64,000 nucleotides of DNA. Origin: Anastatus disparis (Eukaryota > Arthropoda > Insecta > Hymenoptera > Eupelmidae). Shown here piece by piece: positions 56,075 through 64,000 of the stretch. The stretch covers positions 3,836,001-3,900,000 of the forward strand of contig JAFFSR010000353.1 in assembly GCA_017163975.1 (NCBI GenBank), written 5' to 3'. The first letter of the stretch is position 1, and every line of letters starts with the position of its first letter. The translations under genes and the position numbers were made by a program. The notes below the pieces were generated by a model. The model saw only the letters and a list, made by a program, of their open reading frames with translations, was not told the DNA's origin and did not search any database.

Positions 56075-57744
56075 TTAATCCAGGTCGAGCAAGTACCCTC
56101 TCATCGCTGCTTTGAACCTGCTGAGAGAAGAAAGATGTTTAATCTCAGCAGGCAGGGAGTTCCTAAAATGCGCACCTTAAACTTGGAAGGAATTCCTGCC
56201 AACCTCAGTACGCATAAAGGGTACCATTAGATCCCTGATTTCTCCCCTAGTAGCCACCCTGGGTACACATCTAGTGAAGAGACCCATTAGATGCTTCGGA
56301 GTATTCATGCGCACGATCTTGTACATAAATACAGCCAAAAAATACTTAGTACGCAGCCAACCCAACGTGGCTCTATGAGGAGAAATATGAGCTCCCATTC
56401 TTATACCTAATATATATCTCACACACGAATTCTGCAATCTTTGTATTCTTCTCTTCAAGCCCTGAGAAACATCGAGCAGAACCACCGAACAGTAATCGAG
56501 ATGCGGAAACAGCAGGGCGGTTGCAATCTGTTTACGCAGAGCCTCCGTGGTGTACCGACGAAAAAACCGCAAAGCGTACAACACTCTATTGAATTTTTTT
56601 GTAACCATATTAATGTGAGGCTCCCAAGAAAGCTTAGAGTCAAGCACAACACCAAGACTCGTTACAATGTCAGAGAAAGGAATGCTGACACTTCCCTCAA
56701 AGTCAATCGTCCGTGGCGCCCCAGCATAAAATGAATTGATAAAACGATTACTGCCAAAAATGATTGCCTTAGTCTTGCTAGCATTTAAAGTGAGTGAGGC
56801 ACCAGCCGCCCACTCCGACACCGCATTGGCCGCCCTCTGTAAGATTAGAATACCTGCATCCACATTCTCACGAGAAACGTGCGTATAAATCTGCAGGTCA
56901 TCTACATACAGTAGGTGCTCAACACAACCAGAGCCAAGAGCGTTACGTACGTTATTAATGTATAGGCAAAACAACAAAGGCCTCAGTACCGATCCCTGTG
57001 GAACTCCTAGGTTGGTTGTTAGCCAACCCGATTCTTCTTGTAAGTGTGTTGAAACCATTTGTTTTCTACCTGAAATATAAGAGTTAATCCACACGAGAGC
57101 AGACCTGGAAAACCCCATCGATCTAAGCCTTGCAAGTAATTTAGAGGGAGAGGTCGTGTCGAATGCCTTAGTAAAGTCAAAAAGTAAAAGTAACGTGACG
57201 AGTTTTTTGTCAAGACCTGACCTTATATCGTCTGTTAATTTAAGCAAAGCTGTCTGCATAGAGTGATTTTTTCTGTAACCAGTATGCATGGGATCAAGTA
57301 TCTTATTTGTAGTGATATATTACTGCAATTGGTCGTGGGCGATCTTCTCCAGTACCCTCGAAAAAAACATAAAATCGCAACTGGCCTAAAATCTTTAGGC
57401 GACTTAGGTGCAGAACACTTTTTTAATGGCATAATAAGTGCCTGCTTCCAAAGACCAGGGAAGACCCTCCGTACAAAAGAACAGTTAAACAGAGTCACAA
57501 GATGTTCACCAATAAATGGTAAGGCTTTAAGTATCACGCTTTGAGGAATGCTATCCTCGCCGCGAGCCTGCGATGAAAAATGGGAAATCGCAAGAACAAC
57601 ATCATTGATATTAATTGGTTTAAAAGCAAAACCATCTTCACTACATTCAGTAAGAACCCTATCGCGAAGCTCATCATCATCATGCGGTGAGACCGACACC
57701 CCAGCAAAGTGCGCGTTATGCTCATCAGGAGTGAATCCATTCAA
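56075..57744 (-). pseudogene. LINE reverse transcriptase, broken, copy 2
   Basis: The reading frame starts with the HNAHFAGVSVSP linker, then FRPVAILCF. A frameshift near 57365 breaks it where the first copy has SKVLEKIAHDQLQ. It resumes with HTGYRKNHSMQTALLKLT, motif A LLLLFDFTKAFDT, motif B GVPQGSVLRPLLF, motif C LLYVDDLQIY and the C-terminal region. A TAA at 56174-56176 replaces the Gln of the first copy (after FQV). The last residues read LLDLD. The catalytic Asp pair is kept, as YVDD instead of YADD. Confidence 0.85.
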
Positions 57745-58860
57745 GTCCCTTGTGGTCCGGTTAAGAGTCCCAGGTCTCTCAGCTCCTTCCAGGCATTACC
57801 ATTTTCAAGTGCTTCGAACAGTCTATTATGATAGTATGTGGTCTTTGCAAGTTCAATCTGTTCGTCAACCGTTTTACGTAAATGCAGAAACTCAGTCAGG
57901 TATTGCGTTTTGTTCGTCCGTTTATATCTTCTGTAAGTAACATCTCGATTGCGCCGCATCTGCGACAATTCTTTATTTAACCATGGTGGGCTATTCTTCG
58001 TATGCTTGAGTATTTTCGCTGGTGCTAAACTCTCTATGACAGAATTAAAATTGTCACAAATGCAGCCAAGTGCAGACTCTGGGTCGACAGTACCAGCTGT
58101 TAATGGTGGCCAATCATAGCCGGCTAGTTTCTCTAGTAATTCATTTCGACAAATGCTTTTATAGTTTCTGTATCTAATCAACTGCTATCTATATACTGCA
58201 CGTATTATAAGCAATAGAAACATCAATTAAGTTGTGCCGACTATGAAACTTCGTAGGTAAGTTACGTGCGTCAAGTACATTGTCATTGTCATCCACAAGA
58301 ATCAGGTCAATCCATGTGTGAGAAGATAGAGTTATATTCGTGGCACCATGCTGGACCAACTGAAGCGAAAGCTCCGCTGTTTGTTTACTAAGAAACCTCG
58401 CATCACTGCTTTTTCGCAGAAGATCGGCATTCGGATCCCCCATTATAATTTTATGTGAAAAATCATGAGATAAATCTCTCAAAGAATTTAACAAATCAGA
58501 ATTTTTTGTAAATGAAATGGCAGGAGGGCGATAAATGACAGAAACCAGCACAGGTTCAGAGACGCCATCCTTAATCAAACAAAAAATATATTCTGGCACT
58601 TCAGGTTTACCGCTGCTAGTTATGGTTGTGGTACGAGAAATAGCTAGTACTTCACATTTTTAATTATTTTTAACGTAGAGGGCAACCCCTCCTCCATGAA
58701 GGTTTCTGTCCTGCCTGAACAACTTATAATCCTTAATGCGAATAACGTCATCCGAGACAGTCGGTCCCAGCCAGGTTTCAGCAACTCCAAACAGATGATA
58801 AGAGAGACCATCGCATAAGAGCTCGCGCACCTGTCCAATGTGAGCTCTTAATGAGGTCTC
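57741..58860 (-). pseudogene. LINE APE-type endonuclease and linker, broken
   Basis: This enzyme nicks target DNA. Fragments read ETWLGPTVSDD (catalytic Glu), GGGVALYVKN, then after a stop near 58660 LVSVIYRPPA, IIMGDPNADLL (GDFN changed to GDPN), WIDLILVDD, and HSRHNLIDVSIAY. In the family this last block is normally SDH; here it is SRH, losing a catalytic Asp. After another stop near 58189 the linker has NSPPWLNKELSQMRRNRDVT. Three changes make it inactive. Confidence 0.8.
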
Positions 58861-58866
58861 ATTTAA

Positions 58867-59006
58867 AAAGGAAATTATATATTTGAAAAAAGTATATGTT
58901 TTTTACAATGTGATTTTAATGTAAATATTCTTACCAACTGTATCAAAGACTGACTTAAGATCTAAGGAAATTATATATTTGAAAAAAGTACATATTTTTT
59001 ACAATC
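58867..59006. repeat. partial tandem duplication, 96 bp period
   Basis: AAGGAAATTATATATTTGAA occurs at about 58867 and again at about 58963, each followed by AAAAAGTAYATRTTTTTTAC. Between them, on the minus strand, lies an RT-like phrase (LDLKSVFDTVG). Confidence 0.8.
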
Positions 59007-60326
59007 CTTTTCAAAAACTTGAAAAAACAACAAAATGAATTGATTAAAACAAACAATTCATTTTTCTATTCTACCGCCTATTCTACTGTTTTTTCTCTCC
59101 ATGTGACCATAGGGGGAAAAAAATCCGTGGAATGGAAAGAAGATGCTTGCGTATTAGGTCGCGTAAACATAAACATAACCCCTTTAAAATTGTAGCTCAA
59201 ACAGAGCGATTTTCCACAATTTTTTTTAAAATGAATGAAGTAGATTTGTATTTATAATTTAATTATTTTTGTTTATTTACTTCGTGTCGCGACTCGCTTT
59301 TCCATTCTACAGTGGAATAGAGAATAGAATTCTATTCTTCGCATGAAACTTGCTGAATAGCGCTGATTAGTCGTTTCTATTACGCATCCTCTATTCGGCA
59401 GTCTCTTTTCTACTCATCTGACTGCACCCTTACATATTTCTTTTCTTTAGGGTAAATCGTATAAATGACGACATGTATTGAATTTTATGTTTAATTACAA
59501 CAGTAAGCATCCATCTTTCTCAAATTTCATACTTTACCTAAATTATATTACATATAAATTTTATACATTTTAAGATTTATTTATATAATTTTATAATTTT
59601 AAAATTGTAAATCATTATTGTAATTAGGAAACAAATAAAAGATTTAACAATTTTAATATATCTTTTAGTAAAGTTTTTGAGAATTACTTGTCAATGTCAA
59701 TACCGAATCTAGTAATATAATTTTTGCAAAAAATTATTCAATATTAGAAGATGGTTTAAGAAGTTTAAGCTAAGTTTATTAATTTCTTTTATAAAATAGT
59801 AGGAGTATTTCAAGACTGCACAAAAATTAAAACAATGATATTGTGTTTAAATACCGAAAAAAGTAGAATTAAATAAGTTTCTTGCATCCAATTCTGTTAA
59901 AACACTGTCAGTTCACGAAAAATGAATTGCATAAAATTGATGGTAATAATGTAAATTTGTAAGTTGATTTCTATAAAAATACTTTTTTTTAACTTAGTTT
60001 TTCATATTTCTTTTTTTATTTGTAAAAGTTAAGATGATTGAACAAATTGTCTTCCTGGAATATAACCTGTAATAATTTGTATTGATCAAGTTTTAACAGA
60101 AATAGGAATTTTAAATATATAATTTTTAATTAATTTCATCGATAAAAATACTTCAAAAACGTAATTGGATAGGAGGTTTTCTGTTTTTATAAAAATATTT
60201 GTCAACAGGCAATATGACATGATATAAAAGTTTTATAATTAATTACTAATAATTGAATAATAGTGTTTTTTTAAGAATTAAAAATCAAGTACAAAGTATT
60301 GATGTTGTTAGATGAGATCAAAGAAA
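59007..60326. other. no gene recognised
   Basis: AT-rich. The phrases CATTCTACAGTGGAATAGAG (near 59302) and related TTCTATTC runs between 59060 and 59400 hint at a decayed inverted repeat. Nothing coding is visible. Confidence 0.5.
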
Positions 60327-61999
60327 ATATATGGGGCGTTTCATATCAACTCACCTGGTCAAAAAATAAAAATCGCTAAAAATCTGGGAAAATGTTCTAT
60401 TTGATACCCAAAATACCCAAAAAAATTTTTAGAGCTCTAGGTCAAAGAGGTCAAGAGCAAGAGGTCATGGAGTTTTGTGATATTTTCAATTTTTTTGTAA
60501 AATCATCATTTTTAATATTTTTTTATTAAAAAACTAAAGGTTTTAGAAAAAAATGTATAAAGACATTTTTTGTTGGAAATTATGTGTAGAAACTATACAA
60601 ATTTTTTCCAATCCCAAAGTTGCTATCTTCTGATTGGTCCATTATATATTTTGATGTGATTTTCAATAACTTTTCTTCGCCAAGGTTGATTTTACTCAAT
60701 TGGCACTAAAAGTTTGTAATTTTTATAACCTTTCACTGAAATTTTCCCCTACATGGTAAAATAACTCTACAGGCAGTTATGGTACTTTTTATTTAAGGTA
60801 TCAAGACTGAGTTTTAAGCCTGAAAAAAAATGAAATTGAAATGTAGTCATAATTTGTTTTTGTAATGATATTAATTAATAAAACTTCTTTTTACCTTAAA
60901 TATATATTAAATACAAGACTTTGACCTAAAAATAATTTTAAAAAACCCCATCCGTTGGTTAAAATCCTTTGCTCTTGTCGATAACTTGATTTTAAAAATT
61001 TTTTTTACTTACCGTAGAGTTTCTCAGCTAATTTTCAATTAATTGACCTGAAAATTTCCAGAGATCTCTAATTTATATATCTTTACAAAATAATAGTTTT
61101 AGTTTTAGGAAAAAAAAATAATTTCTAAGTTTGGTTTAGAAAAAGTTGAAAAAAATCAATATTTTTGTGAATTTCATACAAGTAATTCAGTTCAACATTT
61201 ACTTTAACTTATCTTATCAAAATTCCAGAACTATTATTTTGTAAAGATATATAAATTAAAGATCTCTGGAAATTTTCAGGTCAATTAATTGAAAATTAGC
61301 TGAGAAACTCTACGGTAAGTAAAAAAATTTTTAAAATCAAGTTATCGACAAGAGCAAGGGATTTTAACCAACGGATGGGGTTTTTTAAAATTATTTTTAG
61401 GTCAAAGTCTTGTATTTAATATATATTTAAGGTAAAAAGAAGTTTTATTAATTAATATCATTACAAAAACAAATTATGACTACATTTCAATTTCATTTTT
61501 TTTTCAGGCTTAAAACTCAGTCTTGATACCTTAAATAAAAAGTACCATAACTGCCTGTAGAGTTATTTTACCATGTAGGGGAAAATTTCAGTGAAAGGTT
61601 ATAAAAATTACAAACTTTTAGTGCCAAATGAGTAAAATCAACCTTGGCGAAAAAAAGTTATTGAAAATCACATCAAAATATATAATGGACCAATCAGAAG
61701 ATAGCAACTTTGGGATTGGAAAAAATTTGTATAGTTTCTACACATAATTTCCAACAAAAAATGTCTTTATACATTTTTTTCTAAAACCTTTAGTTTTTTA
61801 ATAAAAAAATATTAAAAATGATGATTTTACAAAAAAATTGAAAAAATCACAAAACTCCATGACCTCTTGCTCTTGACCTCTTTGACCTAGAGCTCTAAAA
61901 AATTTTTTGGGTATTTTGGGTATCAAATAGAACATTTTCCCAGATTTTTAGCGATTTTTATTTTTTGACCAGGTGAGTTGATATGAAACGCCGCATATA
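60327..61999. mobile_element. 1.67 kb near-perfect palindrome
   Basis: Two arms of about 770 bp (60327-61097 and 61229-61999) are inverted copies with only a handful of differences that I can see (GGGGCG against GCGGCG at the tip, single base changes inside). The spacer is about 130 bp. The tip reads GGCGTTTCATATCAACTCAC. ATATAT flanks both ends and may be a target duplication, although it is itself palindromic. No protein is encoded. It looks like a young foldback element. Confidence 0.88.
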
Positions 62000-62137
62000 T
62001 TTTAAAAGAATGATACATATTTTAAAAAGATGTAAAGTAGAATTATCAAGAGATTGGAATCAAATTACAGATGTAAGATGCATAAAAATATATTTTAAAT
62101 TTTTAAGAAATATAATTATTTGAAAATAAAATTCATA

Positions 62138-62215
62138 TAGTTTCCTTAGATCTTAAGACAGCCTTTGATGCATTGGGTGAGAATAGTTACATTTAAATCA
62201 CATTAAAAAAATAAA
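62138..62215 (+). repeat. RT-like fragment, inverse partner of 58889-58968
   Basis: The stretch reads SLDLKTAFDALGEN, like RT motif A of a LINE. It shares about 75-80 bp (TTCCTTAGATCTTAAG onward) with 58889-58968 in opposite orientation. The two bracket the 60327-61999 palindrome. Confidence 0.45.
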
Positions 62216-62324
62216 AGCAATTAAAATATTAAACAATGTAAACTAATTAACTGCTTATATTTGAGAAAAAATTAAAATATATCAGATATGATGTAGTTTT
62301 TAATGTAATAAAGCATATAATATA

Positions 62325-62715
62325 TATCTGTACGCTTCAGCGACAATAATAAATGAATTTGTAAGCTTTTTTAGCAACAATAAACAATAAATTTGTACGC
62401 CTTTTTCAGCGACAATAAGATATAAATTTGTAAGTTTCTTTTAGCGATTATGAAAAAGAAATTTGTAAGCTTTTTTCAGCAACAACAAACAATATATTTG
62501 TATTCTTATATGAAGTTTTTTAGCGACAACAAACAATAAATCTGTATGCTTTTTATAAGCTTTTTTAGCAACAACAAATAATAAATCTGTACGCTTTTAT
62601 AAGTTTTTTTTTAGCGATAACAAATAATAGATCTGTACGCTTCAGCGACAATAAGAAATGAATTTGTAAGCTTTTAAAGCTTTTAATGCAGCCATATATC
62701 TTTATGCTGGTCTCA
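62325..62715 (+). repeat. tandem repeat ~46 bp, shared with the Penelope-like element tail
   Basis: The phrase TTTGTAAGCTTTTTTAGCAA followed by CAATAAACAATAAA-like sequence recurs about eight times. It ends AATGCAGCCATATAT and TCAAGCCCAGAAAT. The same words flank the Penelope-like element on its minus strand (48950-49090), so this array probably derives from the element's end. Confidence 0.8.
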
Positions 62716-63190
62716 AGCCCAGAAATCTTCTAAAAAGATAAATATGTAAATATCTTATTTCTAGTTTAAAAAAAAACATGTTTTATTTAAATACAAGTGT
62801 TAATAAAGTACCTATGGATATTAAGCTAAATTCATTTTGTAATTTATAATTTACTTTTGTAATTAGTAAATTTTTCCAATAATAAAAATAAAAATACAAT
62901 ATATAGAAATAAAAATATTATATATTTATCTGAATAAAGGAAATGCACAGAGGAAGCTTTATATTATCAATTAGTTATGTTTCCAATTATATTAATGAAA
63001 TATTAATAATAATAATTTTTTTTTTCATTATTGAAATTCAATATTAGAATATAAATGAAATGCAGTGAAAAAACTTTATATTATTAATTAGTCACAGTTA
63101 CAATCATAATAATTATAATAATATTCAATTACTTATAATTGTTATTATAATAATAGAATATTATTAATAGTAAAAATATTATTTCATTAC
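62716..63190. other. no gene; short AT-rich duplication
   Basis: Two related phrases (AAATGCACAGAGGAAGCTTT near 62940; AAATGCAGTGAAAAAACTTT near 63058), each followed by similar AT-rich sequence, suggest a ~118 bp tandem duplication. Nothing coding. Confidence 0.55.
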
Positions 63191-63431
63191 TAATTACTAA
63201 AACATAATATCATAGTGAAGGGAAGGGCATAATGAGGGGGGGGGGGGGGGCTATATAGAGTGAGGGAGGGCAGATTGAAGGGTGGCCGAGGGGGGGCTAT
63301 AAGAATTGAGGGGGGGGCTCAGTTACGTTAATTTTGAAATGGCTATTTATAAGAGGAATAACAACGCAATTTGAGGGCGGGCTGTACCGACAGACATTTG
63401 AGGGGGGCGTCGGTTGAATCTTGTCTTACGA
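63191..63431 (+). repeat. G-rich degenerate repeat
   Basis: Several G runs (one of about 18) and phrases such as GAGGGGGGGCTATAAGAATT stand out in an AT-rich area. The style resembles 16483-17000. It ends beside a TA array and a Helitron-like tip. Confidence 0.75.
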
Positions 63432-63432
63432 C

Positions 63433-63448
63433 TATATATATATATATA
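63433..63448. repeat. TA microsatellite beside Helitron-like tip
   Basis: A short TA run directly before CTAG. Confidence 0.9.
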
Positions 63449-63491
63449 CTAGGGGGGGTACCCCCCTGCTCGTTCCACTCGCCAACCCCCA
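63449..63491 (-). repeat. Helitron-like GC hairpin tip
   Basis: The sequence starts CTAGGGGGGGTACCCCCCTG and continues TCGTTCCACTCGCC. It matches the tips at 15808 and 48500 and can form a G/C hairpin next to CTAG. Confidence 0.8.
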
Positions 63492-64000
63492 TTATAGTTA
63501 TCATATCAATATAAAATGTAACACTTATGCATTGTTTTATATAAACAATTTTTTATTATAATATATTTTTATATTATACATAATATTATATAATTGTACA
63601 TCTTTTATTAAATTTTTATTATTAACATAGAAACATGAAAAAAAAAAAATATTATTTTGTAAAATATCTGAAAAAAATTATTATTAAATTTTAATCATTA
63701 TTCATAATATATAGATTAAGCTGGTTTTTACACCACCTTACATTTTAAATCTTTTAGATTTTTATCATTGTGAAATCATAAATTTTTTAGTAAAATTATT
63801 CAATATTTGAATGTATACTTAAGATTTTGAAGATTTATAGGATTATTTTGTTATAATTCCTGTTTGATATCTTTTTTCTTAATCTTACATTTTATAAATA
63901 TATCAAAATTTTTTAAATTATTAACTATTAATAAGTTTATATAATGTTTAATATTTTATGTAAATATTACATTAAATATTAAAAAAAAATTTTTTAAATT
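63492..64000. other. no gene; AT-rich
   Basis: Very AT-rich sequence. I see nothing that can be supported. It may be the body of the element whose tip is at 63449. Confidence 0.5.

Larger units (their letters stand above)
55990..58860 (-). mobile_element. CR1-like LINE, copy 2, with endonuclease region
   Basis: On the minus strand the element runs from an APE endonuclease (58860-58180) through a linker and RT to the C-terminal LLDLD at about 56075, then a 3' UTR. It is the same family as the LINE at 9210-11456, but longer. It abuts the right end of DDE copy 2 (55887). Confidence 0.8.

Overview
The window is AT-rich (mostly A/T homopolymers, TA arrays and AT-rich palindromes) and has an animal, most likely insect, character. 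It carries spliced exons, BEL/Pao, CR1-like and I-like LINEs, a Penelope-like element, a Polinton remnant, Helitron pieces and tRNA-headed SINEs. A hymenopteran is plausible from base composition and repeat style, but no single sequence here proves the order. The only host gene I can name is the 3' end of ash1 (histone lysine methyltransferase). Three in-frame exons (13541-14200, plus strand) join at consensus splice sites. They encode the second half of the BAH domain and the C-terminus. The earlier exons were not found, so positions 1-13540 may be a transposon-filled ash1 intron.

Layout. 1-6600: repeats only (palindromic elements at 2170, 3093 and 4318, a minisatellite at 5303). 6602-11583: a terminal-inverted-repeat element built from a ~165 bp tandem array, holding a nested palindrome, a foldback element and a CR1-like LINE. 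13541-14200: ash1. 14943-18060: a decayed BEL/Pao pol on the minus strand, split by a ~1.2 kb Helitron-like insertion set in TA arrays. 19727-21595: a broken Helitron/PIF1-type helicase split by a SINE. 21612-23857: copy 1 of a DDE transposon whose intact form has terminal inverted repeats of about 700 bp. 24070-30190: mostly unassigned sequence plus a long-inverted-repeat element (27965-29801). 30194-36225: a diverged third copy of the DDE transposon with two elements nested in it. 36690-40760: an I-like LINE relic on the minus strand with a palindrome and a SINE inside. 40835-42586: a TIR element next to a Polinton/Maverick remnant (42597-44402: polymerase B tail, integrase, capsid start). 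48950-50622: a Penelope-like element (RT plus GIY-YIG) with a hammerhead-like motif. 51799-55887: the best DDE transposon copy, one stop codon from an open transposase. 55990-58860: a CR1-like LINE with endonuclease and RT, broken by frameshifts. 60327-61999: a 1.67 kb near-perfect palindrome. 62325-63491: tandem repeats and another Helitron-like tip.

Nothing visible in the mobile elements is intact enough to be called active. Their nesting gives relative ages: the BEL/Pao element is older than its Helitron-like insert, the array element older than its LINE, the helicase older than its SINE, and the I-like LINE older than its SINE and palindrome. The strongest candidates for undescribed biology are the long-TIR DDE family, the array-bearing TIR element, the GC-hairpin tips found only beside TA arrays, the 60.3 kb palindrome, and a ~70 bp sequence that appears to have moved as a unit.
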